A stretch of 64,000 nucleotides of DNA from Novacetimonas cocois (GCF_003311635.1 NZ_QEXL01000003.1:30989-94988); one strand, 5' to 3'; counted from the first letter of the stretch, positions 7,893 through 17,741 are shown. The notes: generated by a model not told the origin, from the letters alone. A program made the numbers and translations.

Positions 7893-8879
7893 ATGACAGC
7901 CCAACCGACCACTCTTTCTTCCCCACCCCAGCCTTCCGGGCAGCGCCGGGCGTCAAAACGGCGCAGAACCGGGGGATTTCGCGGTCAGGTTGCCGAGGTT
8001 GATCTGCGTCTGCTGCGGGTATTCCGGACCGTGGCGGAGCGCGGGGGATTTTCCGCCGCCGAAATCGCGCTGGGTAAAAGCAAGTCTTCCATCAGTATTG
8101 ACATATCGGCGCTCGAGAACCGCCTGAACATAAAGCTGTGCCAGCGTGGGCGCAGTGGTTTCGCCCTGACGGGCGAAGGACGCATGGTGCTTGAGGCGAC
8201 GGAGGAACTTCTGTCGGACATCGACCGTTTCCAGCAGCGCATCAACAGCGCAAGCGGTGTCCTGTCAGGGCGTTTTTCCTTCTATATGCCTGATAACATC
8301 CTGATTCATGGCGAAACGGCGGTCATCCGCGCGATCAAGATCTTTACCTCGCGCAACCCGTCGGTCTTCATGAACATGTGTTCGGCCTCCCCGCGGGAGG
8401 TGGAACTTGCCGTTCTTGACGGACGCGCCACCGCGGGGATCGTGCTGCATGCTCCCCATCGTCCGGACCTGCAGAGCACGGCGTTGTTTACGGAATCCCT
8501 CGGCCTGTATTGCGGCGCAAGCCATCCGCTTGCCGATGTGCCGGAAGAGGACATCACGCTCGAAACTCTGACGCAGCAGCGCATGATCGAGGTTTCCAGC
8601 GCGGTCTCCTCCCCCGCGTGGGACAGGATCAAGGGACAGATGACGTTCTGCGCCGGCGCGGAAAACGTCGATGCGCGCGCCCTGCTGATCCTGTCGGGAA
8701 ACTATATCGGGTTCCTGCCGGAGGCCTATGCCCGTCCCCTGGTCGAGGACGGGCTGCTGCGTCATATCGGGCCTGAAAGCCTGCGCCTGATGACCAGTTT
8801 CCATTTCTTGGTGCGCCCTTCCCCCGACACCAGCCTGATGATCGAAACCTTCCGTACGATCCTGGAAGAATCGTATTGA
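7893..8879 (+). CDS. LysR-family transcriptional regulator
   Basis: A 328-residue regulator. After a basic, Ser/Pro-rich leader of about 35 residues it has the winged helix-turn-helix (VDLRLLRVFRTVAERGGFSA, then IALGKSKSSISIDISALENRL) and a periplasmic-binding-protein-like effector domain. It is divergent from the guanidino-hydrolase operon and overlaps the start of the ABC importer gene, so it probably controls both in response to the transported compound. The unusual N-terminal extension could be shortened if translation starts later; no better ribosome-binding site is evident. Confidence 0.88.
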   Translation: MTAQPTTLSSPPQPSGQRRASKRRRTGGFRGQVAEVDLRLLRVFRTVAERGGFSAAEIALGKSKSSISIDISALENRLNIKLCQRGRSGFALTGEGRMVLEATEELLSDIDRFQQRINSASGVLSGRFSFYMPDNILIHGETAVIRAIKIFTSRNPSVFMNMCSASPREVELAVLDGRATAGIVLHAPHRPDLQSTALFTESLGLYCGASHPLADVPEEDITLETLTQQRMIEVSSAVSSPAWDRIKGQMTFCAGAENVDARALLILSGNYIGFLPEAYARPLVEDGLLRHIGPESLRLMTSFHFLVRPSPDTSLMIETFRTILEESY

Positions 8880-10429
8880 AATATTCCGTCTGTCGCGTGA
8901 TCACGGACGTCTGCTCGTTCTGCTTTCCTTTCTTCGTGTTCCTGTCCCTGCTTGTGCGTCCTGTCATGGCGCAGCCCGTGGACATGCCGGATTTCATCCA
9001 TGACGGCGTCCTGACGCTGTGTACCAACCCGGTCCTTCCCCCGATGACTTTCATGGATCATGCGGGGGGGGATGTTCCTGCCGGGGTGGATATCGACCTT
9101 GCCCGCGCGCTGGCTACGTACTGGCATGCGCGGCTTGAAATTTCTTCCATGGATTTTACCGGCCTGTTCCCATCGCTGATGGCCGGAAGGTGCTCGCTGG
9201 TTGCCAGCGGGGTCGCGCGTCTGCCCAGTCGGGAAAGAAACTTTGACGCCGTGCCCTATCTCGATACGGCAATGGTGGTTGTCGCGCCTGTCACTGCGGT
9301 CCCGATCGCCGGCATGGCGGATCTTTCGGGGCAGCATGTCGCCGTGCAGGCAGGGACAAGTTACGCCGCGATGCTTGAACGTCAGAATGAAATCCTGATT
9401 GCGCGGCATCGCCTTCCCATTGAAATAGACCAGTATCCGACCGAAGACGCCGTGGTGCAGCAGGTGCTTCTGGAACGGGATTTCGCCTTCATCAGTCAGG
9501 ACGTGGAGGTATCTTTCCGCCAGAAACAGCTGCATGGCAGGGTGCATGTCATCCTGCGCGCGGATGATCCCGATTACCGGCAGTTCGCGTTATATATCCA
9601 CAAGGATCCGCACGACCGCGATGCCCTGCAGCGTGCCGTTGCCAGCCTGTCTGGCGACGGGCAGCTCAATGCAATCACCCGCAGGTGGTCGCTGGTCGCT
9701 GGCGATGCCACAGCCCTGTCGTCCGGCCACGATGCCGTTTTCGCATGGCATGACTTTTTCAGTGCCCTGACGTCGCTGTCGTTCCTGCGTGGCGCGGCGC
9801 TGACCCTTGGGCTGGCGCTGGCGTCGCATGCGACAGCCATCGTAATTTCCGTGCCCATGGCGCTCCGCCTTGATGGGCGGGCGGGGCTGCTGCGCTCGTT
9901 CCTGCATCTTTATGTCTATCTGTTCCGTGCCGTGCCGACATTGCTGCAGCTGCTGTTCGTGTGGAATGCCCTGCCGCAGTTCTGTCCCGTTTTCCGGCAT
10001 GCCTGGTTCACGCCCTTCTTCGCGGCATGGATATCCCTTTCACTTAACGAAAGCGCCTATCAGGTTGAAATCAACCGTTCCGCCCTTGCCTCCGTCGATG
10101 CGGGACAGGTTGCCGCCGCGCGCGCGTTGGGGATGCGTGGGCGGCAGATCTATCGTTATGTGATTTTTCCGCAGGCGCTGCGGATCGCCCTGCCCCCGAC
10201 GGTCAATGATTTCATCACGCTGCTCAAGACCACGTCCCTGGCTTCCGTCATTTCACTGCACGAACTGCTTTCCGTAGCCCAGATGGACGTGGCGCGCAGT
10301 TTTGAATTTACGGAGTATTATGCGGCCGCACTTGTATATTATCTGCTGATGGTCCTGTCCTTCATCATGGTGCAGAGATGGATGGAACGGCGCTTCGGAT
10401 GGAATATGGGGCACGCACATGAAAGATGA
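8876..10429 (+). CDS. Fused substrate-binding protein and permease of a polar amino-acid ABC importer
   Basis: A 517-residue two-domain protein. Residues 1-33 form a signal or anchor ending in VMAQP; about 45-275 are a family 3 solute-binding domain (LTLCTNPVLPPMTF, GVDIDLARALA, GRCSLVASGV); about 300-510 are a HisM/GlnP-type permease with EAA loop (VAAARALGMRGRQIYRYVIFPQALR). The start is TTG at 8876, overlapping the LysR stop, with GGAAG seven bases upstream. In most systems these domains are separate proteins; the fusion tethers the binding protein to the pore. The ATPase gene follows with overlap. Substrate likely a polar or guanidino amino acid, by context only. Confidence 0.88.
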   Translation: MKYSVCRVITDVCSFCFPFFVFLSLLVRPVMAQPVDMPDFIHDGVLTLCTNPVLPPMTFMDHAGGDVPAGVDIDLARALATYWHARLEISSMDFTGLFPSLMAGRCSLVASGVARLPSRERNFDAVPYLDTAMVVVAPVTAVPIAGMADLSGQHVAVQAGTSYAAMLERQNEILIARHRLPIEIDQYPTEDAVVQQVLLERDFAFISQDVEVSFRQKQLHGRVHVILRADDPDYRQFALYIHKDPHDRDALQRAVASLSGDGQLNAITRRWSLVAGDATALSSGHDAVFAWHDFFSALTSLSFLRGAALTLGLALASHATAIVISVPMALRLDGRAGLLRSFLHLYVYLFRAVPTLLQLLFVWNALPQFCPVFRHAWFTPFFAAWISLSLNESAYQVEINRSALASVDAGQVAAARALGMRGRQIYRYVIFPQALRIALPPTVNDFITLLKTTSLASVISLHELLSVAQMDVARSFEFTEYYAAALVYYLLMVLSFIMVQRWMERRFGWNMGHAHER

Positions 10430-11186
10430 CCCGGGCACGTCCGTGATGCCCCGGCCGGTCGCGCTGCAGGCTCGTGCGCTCAGCCGGTATCATGGTGATT
10501 TCACCGTGCTGGATGGTATTGATCTTGAAATCCGCAAAGGCGAGAAAATAGCCATCCTGGGGCCATCGGGGGCCGGCAAGTCCACCCTGATCCGCTGTTT
10601 CAACCGGATCGAGGTCCATGACAGCGGTACCCTGTCAATCAATGGACAGGTGATCGACCGCAATACGGATCTGGTGAAATTGCGGGGAATGGTCGGGCTG
10701 GTCTTTCAGGATTACAACCTGTTTCCGCATCTGAGCGTACTGGACAACTGCACGCTGGCCCCGCGTATCGTGCGCAATGCGGCCCCCGTGGATGCCCGCA
10801 ACCTTGCCCTGGAATTTCTGGAAAAGGTGGGCATTGCCGAACAGGCAGGGAAATATCCCGCGCAACTGTCGGGCGGGCAGCAGCAGCGCGTCGCCATTGC
10901 CCGCGCCCTGTGCATGCAGCCGGAAATCATGCTGTTTGACGAGCCGACCGCGGCACTGGACCCCGAGGCCATCAGCGACGTGAAGAACATCATAAACGAC
11001 CTGTGCGCGGCGGGGATCACGACGGTTTTTGTCACGCACGAAATGGGTTTTGCCCGGCACGTGGCCGATCGCGTCATGTTCATGGACTGCGGGAAGATTC
11101 TTGAAACCGCCCCCGCGACATCCTTTTTTCACTCCCCCGACAGCCCCCGCGCACGGGCCTTTCTTGACCGTATGCTGTGCCTCTGA
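10419..11186 (+). CDS. Amino-acid ABC transporter ATP-binding protein (GlnQ/HisP type)
   Basis: A 255-residue ATPase that powers the preceding fused binding-protein/permease. Walker A is GPSGAGKST, the Q-loop lies in VFQDYNLFPH, the ABC signature is LSGGQQQR, Walker B with the D-loop is MLFDEPTAALDP, and the switch His is in VTHEMGF. Length and motifs fit the polar amino-acid subfamily. The start overlaps the permease gene by 11 bases, indicating translational coupling. The gene ends nine bases before the convergent POT transporter gene. Confidence 0.93.
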   Translation: MKDDPGTSVMPRPVALQARALSRYHGDFTVLDGIDLEIRKGEKIAILGPSGAGKSTLIRCFNRIEVHDSGTLSINGQVIDRNTDLVKLRGMVGLVFQDYNLFPHLSVLDNCTLAPRIVRNAAPVDARNLALEFLEKVGIAEQAGKYPAQLSGGQQQRVAIARALCMQPEIMLFDEPTAALDPEAISDVKNIINDLCAAGITTVFVTHEMGFARHVADRVMFMDCGKILETAPATSFFHSPDSPRARAFLDRMLCL

Positions 11187-11195
11187 CCGGGCTGC

Positions 11196-12716
11196 CTACC
11201 CCTGCTCCGTCACCTGCCGCGCGTGCGCGCTTTCCCATTTCCTGACCAGCGGCAGCAGCAGCGCGAAGATCAGGGTCGCCCCGCCCGCCACATATGCAAG
11301 GTCGCGGAACAGGCTGCCATAGATTACCAGTGTCTGCGCGGGGTCGGCTTCTTTTCCCCCGGCATTGTCAATGGCGGCCATGTTGGCGACCATGCTGCCG
11401 ACATACATCGCAAAGCCGATCATCACGTAAAAGCAGCCCGCCATGAGGGCGCTGATGCGTGCGGGAACATACCGCGCGATGGCAGCGAGGCCGAGGCTGT
11501 TAAGCATGAGTTCCCCGATGGAAAGCGGGCCGTATCCGATCAGCATCCACCACGGCGACACATAGGGGGTGGACGACATGCGCGCGCTGAGCCACCAGAT
11601 CACGAAGGACAGTGTGACACAGGCGAACCCGACCACGAATTTCCCCGCGATGCTCAGATCGGCATCGCGCCGCCTCAGCCAGTTGTAAGTCCCGATCACC
11701 AGCGGGGTGCCCAGCATGATCCATAATGGATTGAACCCCTGGAACTGTCCGGCCGACAGCGAAAACAGGTTCAGCCCGAACAGGGTGAAATCCTTGCCCA
11801 CATTGCGCAGCGTGAACAGGGTCAGCGACGTGACCATCTGCTGATAGAAAACGAAATAGAGGGCTACCTCGAAAATCAGCAGATATATGATCTTCAGGCC
11901 CGGCCGTTCATGGGGCGCCACCCTGAAATAAAGGACGATCCATCCCGCGATGATCAGCAGGCCGGAGGCGATGACCAGCAGGCCCTGGATCGAACTGGAT
12001 TCAAAAATATGCGCGATCACCGCAACGGCCAGCAACATCGTCACGGATATCATCGCCGTACGCCGCATGGGGACGGGCTGGAAATCCGGCGCCGTGCCGA
12101 TGGACGACAGCCGCTTTTGCCGCAGGAAATACCCGCCAATCCCAAGCAGCAGCCCCAGGCCACAGGATATGAAGGCCGTGCCCCAGCCATAGGCCTGCTG
12201 GATCCAGGGGGTCAGGAACAGCGAAAATGTCGATCCGATATTGACGGACATGTAATAGATCGTGAAGGCCACATCGAGTTTCTGTGGCTCGTCACGATAG
12301 ATGATGTTCACTGTATTGCACGAATTGGGCTTGAACAGGCCATTGCCCACCGAAATGGTCGCCATCCCGAGAAAGAGGGAATGGGCGTCCCCACTCATCA
12401 CGCCCAGCAGGAGATAGCCGGTCGCGAGGACCATGGCGCCCACCAGCATCGTCCGGCGCGATCCCAGCACCCGGTCGCCAAGCCATCCCCCCATCACCGG
12501 GGCGGCATAGGTTATGGCGGCGAAGCTGCCCCACAGCATGTTGGCCTGCGTGTCGTGCATGCCCAGTTTCTGGACCATGTAGAGCAGCAGGATCGCCTGC
12601 ATGCCATAGAAGCCAAACCGCTCCCATATCTCGATGGCGAGGACGACACGGAAGGCGGCGGACCTGTCGGTGGCGGACATGGACTTCATGTCCGCCTTGA
12701 CGTCGGGAATCTGCAT
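11196..12716 (-). CDS. Proton-dependent oligopeptide transporter (POT/PTR2 family)
   Basis: A 506-residue inner-membrane symporter importing di- and tripeptides with protons. The first helix has the proton-coupling motif EIWERFGFYG, and the PTR2 signature appears as FTIYYMSVNIGS near residue 150; about 12-14 hydrophobic segments follow. The ATG at 12716 lies ten bases behind the stop of the alpha-amino-acid ester hydrolase gene, so the two form an operon: a secreted hydrolase releases small peptides or amino acids and this protein takes up peptides. Another in-frame ATG lies at about 12689. Confidence 0.9.
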   Translation of the reverse strand: MQIPDVKADMKSMSATDRSAAFRVVLAIEIWERFGFYGMQAILLLYMVQKLGMHDTQANMLWGSFAAITYAAPVMGGWLGDRVLGSRRTMLVGAMVLATGYLLLGVMSGDAHSLFLGMATISVGNGLFKPNSCNTVNIIYRDEPQKLDVAFTIYYMSVNIGSTFSLFLTPWIQQAYGWGTAFISCGLGLLLGIGGYFLRQKRLSSIGTAPDFQPVPMRRTAMISVTMLLAVAVIAHIFESSSIQGLLVIASGLLIIAGWIVLYFRVAPHERPGLKIIYLLIFEVALYFVFYQQMVTSLTLFTLRNVGKDFTLFGLNLFSLSAGQFQGFNPLWIMLGTPLVIGTYNWLRRRDADLSIAGKFVVGFACVTLSFVIWWLSARMSSTPYVSPWWMLIGYGPLSIGELMLNSLGLAAIARYVPARISALMAGCFYVMIGFAMYVGSMVANMAAIDNAGGKEADPAQTLVIYGSLFRDLAYVAGGATLIFALLLPLVRKWESAHARQVTEQG

Positions 12717-12726
12717 CTGGCCGGAC

Positions 12727-14733
12727 TCAGGGCACGACCGGCAGCCATACCGCCGTCGGATGCGCCCGGTCATGATAGATGTCCTGCGTGGCTGCGGTGT
12801 AATCCTCCTTGTGGGCCTTCAGGATATTGGGGACGAACTTCTGCGGGTTGCGATCATACAGCGGGAAGAGGCTGGACTGGATCTGGATCATGATCCGGTG
12901 GCCCGGTTCAAAGACGTGATTGACCGCTGGCAGCGTAAAGCGGTAGCGCGTCACCTGACCGGGCGTGATCGCGGTGGGCTTTGCAAAGTCCTGCCGGTAG
13001 CGGCCCCGGAAGATATCCATGGAAACAGCAAGTTCGTATCCCCCCATTTCCGGGCGGTCGGCCGTGGTCGGCGGGTTGACGTCGATGACCTTGACGACCC
13101 AGTCGGAATCCGTGCCGGTGGTGGCGGCATACAGGTCCGCCACGGGAACGCCGCTGACCTTGACCGGGGTGGTCAGGACCGGCGTTTCATAGGTCAGGAC
13201 ATCCGGGCGGCTTTCAGCCTGGCGCTGGTCCTGCACCAGCCATGTCTTCCATCGATCTGAATCGGAAACGAAGGAGAACGGGCGCGCGATGAAGGGCACG
13301 GGATGCTGCGGATCGGACACATAACGGTCCGATGCCTGTTCCTCATGATCGGGCTGACGGGTGGAAAGGCCATGTTCCGCATGCACGAAGAACGGTTGCA
13401 GCGGATGCGGGCAATGTCCGTCGCACGCCAGCGGCCAGCGATCGAGATAGTCCCAGTGGTTTTTGCCGGTGTTGTAGATGATCGCTTCGGGCAGGTGGAC
13501 CGAGGCCGCGCCGGGACGCAGGTACTGATCAAAAAATGGCCGCAGGACGTCGTGGCGGAACTGTGCGGCGGTGTCGCCATTCCATTGCAGCGGCCCAAGC
13601 GACGAGCCGTTGTAATTCACCTGGCTGTGCCGCCATGGACCCATGATCAGGACATTGGGAACCGCAGGCGTCGTGGCCTGAAGGACCTGCCACGCATGGA
13701 TGGCGCCCCACATGTCTTCCTGATCCCACAGCCCCTGTTCCCACAGGGTCGGAACCGTCGCCTTGCGCTGCGCCAGAAGATGGTCAAGGGCCTGCTGCTG
13801 CCAGAAATTGTCGTACGCGGGATGGGCCAGCATGCGCTGCCACCACGGGAACTGATCCAGTCCGGCATCATGCGCGAACTGCTCGGTCGAACCGGCGGCA
13901 AGGAAATTGGTGTAATCATCATGGTCGATGCGCGGAATGGCCTTCCCCGATCCGCGTTCGGTCATCTGCATGGTGAAATAGTCAAGGCCACCCTGGCGGA
14001 ACGCGCCATAATGATACCAGTCGTCGCCCATCCAGCCATCGACCATCGGGCTTTCGGGGGCCGCGACCTTCAGGGCGGGATGCGGGTCCAGCAGCGCCAT
14101 GACCACCGTATATCCTTCATAGGACGATCCCAGCATGCCGACGCGTCCGTTGCTTTCGGACACGTTATGGGTCAGCCATTCGATCGTATCCCACGCATCC
14201 GTCGTCTCGTCCGTCTTGGTCGGGTTGAGCGGGCCGCGCGGCGGACGGGTCATGACATAATCCCCTTCCGACCCGTATTTGCCGCGGATGTCCTGAAAGA
14301 CGCGGATATAGCCGCCTTCGACGAACGTATCGTCCCCCTGCGGCAGAATCGAACGAATGTCCGGCGCGTCGGGAATGCGGTTCGCCCGGGCCGACGCATG
14401 ATAGGGCGTGCGCGTCAGCAGGATCGGTGCCTGCGTGGCCCCTTTCGGAATGACAATGACCGTATGCAGTTTCACGCCGTCACGCATCGGGATCATGACG
14501 TCGCGCTTGATATAGTTGCGTGCGCTGTCAGGGAAAACCACATGGGCGGGAATGTCGTTGCCGGTCTGTACCGTCAGTGCCGCGGCATCGGGCGACGTTG
14601 CCTTCGACGGCGCGGGAGTTGCATCCGCCGCGTATGACCTGTCGGCCATCGCGCCGGTTGATACGCATGCAATCATGATTGCCAGCGACGGCAGCCGCCG
14701 CCAGGAAAGCCGTGTCACGTCATTCCACTCCAC
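12727..14733 (-). CDS. Secreted alpha-amino-acid ester hydrolase (peptidase S15/CocE family)
   Basis: A 668-residue serine hydrolase that cleaves or transfers alpha-amino acyl groups on esters and amides, the family known for acting on amino-beta-lactams. A signal peptide covers about residues 1-35. The catalytic Ser204 is in GSSYEG, Asp337 in LWDQED and His369 in PWRHSQ. The carboxylate cluster that reads the substrate amino group in this family is present (Asp238 in GDDWYHYG, Glu339, Asp340), and spacing matches the Acetobacter turbidans enzyme almost residue for residue. The GTG at 14733 is the start; a GTG at 14718 with GGAG nine bases upstream is an alternative. It is the first gene of an operon with a POT transporter. 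X-Pro dipeptidyl peptidase is the next-best name. Confidence 0.88.
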   Translation of the reverse strand: MEWNDVTRLSWRRLPSLAIMIACVSTGAMADRSYAADATPAPSKATSPDAAALTVQTGNDIPAHVVFPDSARNYIKRDVMIPMRDGVKLHTVIVIPKGATQAPILLTRTPYHASARANRIPDAPDIRSILPQGDDTFVEGGYIRVFQDIRGKYGSEGDYVMTRPPRGPLNPTKTDETTDAWDTIEWLTHNVSESNGRVGMLGSSYEGYTVVMALLDPHPALKVAAPESPMVDGWMGDDWYHYGAFRQGGLDYFTMQMTERGSGKAIPRIDHDDYTNFLAAGSTEQFAHDAGLDQFPWWQRMLAHPAYDNFWQQQALDHLLAQRKATVPTLWEQGLWDQEDMWGAIHAWQVLQATTPAVPNVLIMGPWRHSQVNYNGSSLGPLQWNGDTAAQFRHDVLRPFFDQYLRPGAASVHLPEAIIYNTGKNHWDYLDRWPLACDGHCPHPLQPFFVHAEHGLSTRQPDHEEQASDRYVSDPQHPVPFIARPFSFVSDSDRWKTWLVQDQRQAESRPDVLTYETPVLTTPVKVSGVPVADLYAATTGTDSDWVVKVIDVNPPTTADRPEMGGYELAVSMDIFRGRYRQDFAKPTAITPGQVTRYRFTLPAVNHVFEPGHRIMIQIQSSLFPLYDRNPQKFVPNILKAHKEDYTAATQDIYHDRAHPTAVWLPVVP

Positions 14734-15025
14734 TGTTGCCCATGGGACGTTGTTGTAGCACTGCCTTTATCATAGCAACCCGTTATTCCGAACGGTCAAA
14801 ACGTCCCCTGTCCACAAGATCGGAAAATGGCGCGCGCCTGCCCTGCTGGCCCCTGAGGAAAACGGGAACACAAGCCTGCGATGAAAGGTCGTGGACGGCC
14901 GGATTTCGCGGAACACGCGGGCGGAGCTGTATTTATTTTAATGAATTTCACATAAAAAAATATGGAACCGTAACGGTTTATGTCTATGACAGGAATGGAA
15001 ATGACATTCCGCAAGGAGAGATATT

Positions 15026-17716
15026 GTGCGTTTCGCAGATGACGACGCGTCAGGTAAATTTTCAATGCGTCATATATTGTCGGTATTTACCCTGGTCGCA
15101 GGGGGGATCGCATGCGTTTCCCCGTCCCAGGCAGCCGCTCCCGCTTCTTCTTCCGATCTGACGCCGGGCGGCCTGCCACGGAGCGTCGTTCCGTCAGCCT
15201 ATCGCATCAGTGTCGATACGGACATGAAGGCCCTCGTGCTGAAGGGGCATGAGGATATCGACCTTACCGTGACAAGCCCGGTGGGACGGATCGTGCTCAA
15301 CCAGGCGGGACTGAAACTGGAGGCTGCCACGGTTGATGGCACCCCGCTGCAGGTCACTCAGGACGAAACCGCGCAGACCGCCACGCTGACCGTTCCGGTG
15401 CCGGGACAGCTTCCGGCTGGAAAGCACGTGCTGTCCATCCGTTACAGCGGGCCGATCCCCCAGACGCCCAATGGCATCTATTACGATGACTACCGCACCG
15501 AAAAGGGCAAGAAGAAGCGGATGCTGGTGACCCAGTTCGAGGTCGCCGACGCCCGTCGCATGTTCCCCAGCTGGGATGAGCCGTCCTTCAAGGCGACCTA
15601 TCAGCTGAGCGTGCGGGTACCGCGTTCCTATACCGCTGTCAGCAACATGCCCGTCACCTCGGTTTCCAAGGAAAAGGGCGACACGAAATACGTCAATTTC
15701 GCGACGACCCCCCGCATGTCCAGCTACCTGCTGGCGGTGGTTGCGGGCGATCTGGGCGCGGTGCATGGCATGGCTGGCGCGACCCCCATCAATGTCTATG
15801 CCCCGTCGGGTGAGGAAAAGAAGGGCGAATACGCGCTGGGTGCGGCAACCGCGATCCTGCCGTACTATAACCAGTATTTCGGTGTCTCATATCCCCTGCC
15901 CAAGCTGGACCTGATCGCCATTCCCGGCAATTACGAAGCCGGCGCGATGGAAAACTGGGGCGCGATGACCTTCATCGACAATGCGGTCCTTTTCGATCCC
16001 AAGCACAGTTCTCCCGAAACCAAGGAATGGGTCTATCTGGTGGTGGCGCATGAAATGGCGCACCAGTGGTCGGGCGACCTTGTGACCATGGGATGGTGGA
16101 ATGACATCTGGCTGAACGAAGGTTTTGCTTCGTGGATGGAAACAAAGGCCACCAATCATTTCAATCCCGGATGGGAAATCTGGCCCCGGCAGCATTCCGA
16201 TCGTGAAGCGGCGATGGCGCTGGATGCGCAGTCGACCACCCATCCGATCCAGCAGACCATTCACGATGTCAGCGAAGCCAGCAGCGCGTTCGACCGCATC
16301 AGCTACCAGAAGGGTGAGCAGGTCATCCGCATGATCGAGAACTGGCTGGGCGAAGACCGGTTCCGCGACGGCATGCGCGAATACATGCAGGCCCATGCCT
16401 ATGGCAACGCCACCAGCGACGACCTGTGGAAGGCGCTGTCGCATGCTTCGGGACAGGATGTCGGCCCCCTTGCCCGCACGTTCGTGGAACAGCCCGGCAT
16501 TCCGCAGGTCAACGTGGCGCGCCGCTGTGTCGGTGGCAACACGGTCCTGACCCTGACGCAGGGGCGGTTCAGCATCCATGACCCGCATGCCGCGCCGCTG
16601 AAGTGGAAGGTCCCCGTTGTCGCCGGTACCGCCACGGACGCGAACGTGCAGAAAATCGTCCTCGGGAAGTCCCCCGTCACGCTGCGCGTCGCGGGATGTG
16701 ACCAGGCGGTAAAGATCAACCTTGGCGAAAACGGGTATTACCGCACGCGCTATGACGCGGCCTCGCTTGCGCTGCTGCAGAAGGATTTCGCCTCTTTCGG
16801 GCCGGCGGACCGCGCCAACATCCTTGGCGACGAATTCGCCCTGTTCCAGTCCGGTCAGGCGTCGCTGAAGGATTATCTGTCGCTGGTGGCCAACCTGCCC
16901 GCCACGCATGAAAACGATATCGCCGTCTGGCAGGATACGATTTCGCACCTGATGGCGCTCGACACCATGATGACCGGCACGCCGGCGCAGGCGCAGTTCC
17001 ATGATTTCGCCCGCTCCGTCCTGCAGGGCCAGATGCAGCGTCTGGGCTGGAACGTACGCGCGGACGAACCCTTTACCGACACGCTGCTGCGGCCGAGCGT
17101 GATTCGGGCACTGGGTCAGTTCGGGGATCGCGACATCATCGCCGAAGCGCAGGTCCGGTTCGAAAAATATCTCAAGAACCAGAACTCCCTGCCGTCCAGC
17201 CTGATTGAGCCGGTTGCCGTTATCGTCGGCAGCGAGGCGACGGAAAAAACGTACGACCAGATCGAGAAGGTCATCCGCAAGGCGCCGGACACCGAACAGA
17301 AACTTCGTTTCTTCGGCGCACTGGCTTCGGCGCATGATCCCGCGCTGATGCAGCGCAGCGTCGCCCTGGCCTATAGTGGCATCATTCCCAACGGGCGCAT
17401 CGTCATGTCCCTGGCCACGGTCGCGCGCAGAAGCGGGCACCCCGATCAGGTGTGGGATATCGTCCTGAAGAATCAGGATGCCATCAGGAAGCTTCTGGCC
17501 CCCTGGTCGCAGGAAAAACTGCTTCCCGCCGTGGCGGGGGAGAGCGTGAATCCTGATATCGCAACCGCCCTTCTGGCAAATCCTTCAAGCAACTCCTCAC
17601 GCGGGAGCCTCGTTGCAGCACGGCAGGCTGCGGACAAGATACGGTCCAACGCCGAGATCTATGGCCGGGCACGTACTGACCTGACGGAGTGGATGCAGTC
17701 CAACAACGTTAAATAA
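15026..17716 (+). CDS. Secreted M1-family aminopeptidase
   Basis: An 896-residue zinc aminopeptidase that trims N-terminal residues from peptides, here exported. The exopeptidase motif GAMEN is at 306-310, the zinc site HEMAHQWSGD at 342, and the third ligand in WLNEGFASW about 20 residues on; the C-terminal half is the ERAP1-like helical domain. The start is GTG at 15026 with AAGGAGAG seven bases upstream. The signal peptide begins only after residue 14 (MRHILSVFTLVAGGIA, ending at SQAAAPA), so the ATG at 15065 is a possible alternative. It lies divergent from the ester hydrolase operon and upstream of a TonB receptor. Confidence 0.93.
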   Translation: MRFADDDASGKFSMRHILSVFTLVAGGIACVSPSQAAAPASSSDLTPGGLPRSVVPSAYRISVDTDMKALVLKGHEDIDLTVTSPVGRIVLNQAGLKLEAATVDGTPLQVTQDETAQTATLTVPVPGQLPAGKHVLSIRYSGPIPQTPNGIYYDDYRTEKGKKKRMLVTQFEVADARRMFPSWDEPSFKATYQLSVRVPRSYTAVSNMPVTSVSKEKGDTKYVNFATTPRMSSYLLAVVAGDLGAVHGMAGATPINVYAPSGEEKKGEYALGAATAILPYYNQYFGVSYPLPKLDLIAIPGNYEAGAMENWGAMTFIDNAVLFDPKHSSPETKEWVYLVVAHEMAHQWSGDLVTMGWWNDIWLNEGFASWMETKATNHFNPGWEIWPRQHSDREAAMALDAQSTTHPIQQTIHDVSEASSAFDRISYQKGEQVIRMIENWLGEDRFRDGMREYMQAHAYGNATSDDLWKALSHASGQDVGPLARTFVEQPGIPQVNVARRCVGGNTVLTLTQGRFSIHDPHAAPLKWKVPVVAGTATDANVQKIVLGKSPVTLRVAGCDQAVKINLGENGYYRTRYDAASLALLQKDFASFGPADRANILGDEFALFQSGQASLKDYLSLVANLPATHENDIAVWQDTISHLMALDTMMTGTPAQAQFHDFARSVLQGQMQRLGWNVRADEPFTDTLLRPSVIRALGQFGDRDIIAEAQVRFEKYLKNQNSLPSSLIEPVAVIVGSEATEKTYDQIEKVIRKAPDTEQKLRFFGALASAHDPALMQRSVALAYSGIIPNGRIVMSLATVARRSGHPDQVWDIVLKNQDAIRKLLAPWSQEKLLPAVAGESVNPDIATALLANPSSNSSRGSLVAARQAADKIRSNAEIYGRARTDLTEWMQSNNVK

Positions 17717-17741
17717 AAACCAATGTAAACTTAAAAGAGTG

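Noticed and set aside
13303-14637. A 444-residue plus-strand open frame
   Set aside because: Shadow of the ester hydrolase gene on the opposite strand; Arg/Gly/His-rich composition typical of GC-rich antisense frames.
15887-17440. A 517-residue minus-strand open frame
   Set aside because: Lies wholly opposite the M1 aminopeptidase, whose GAMEN and HEMAH motifs show the true frame.
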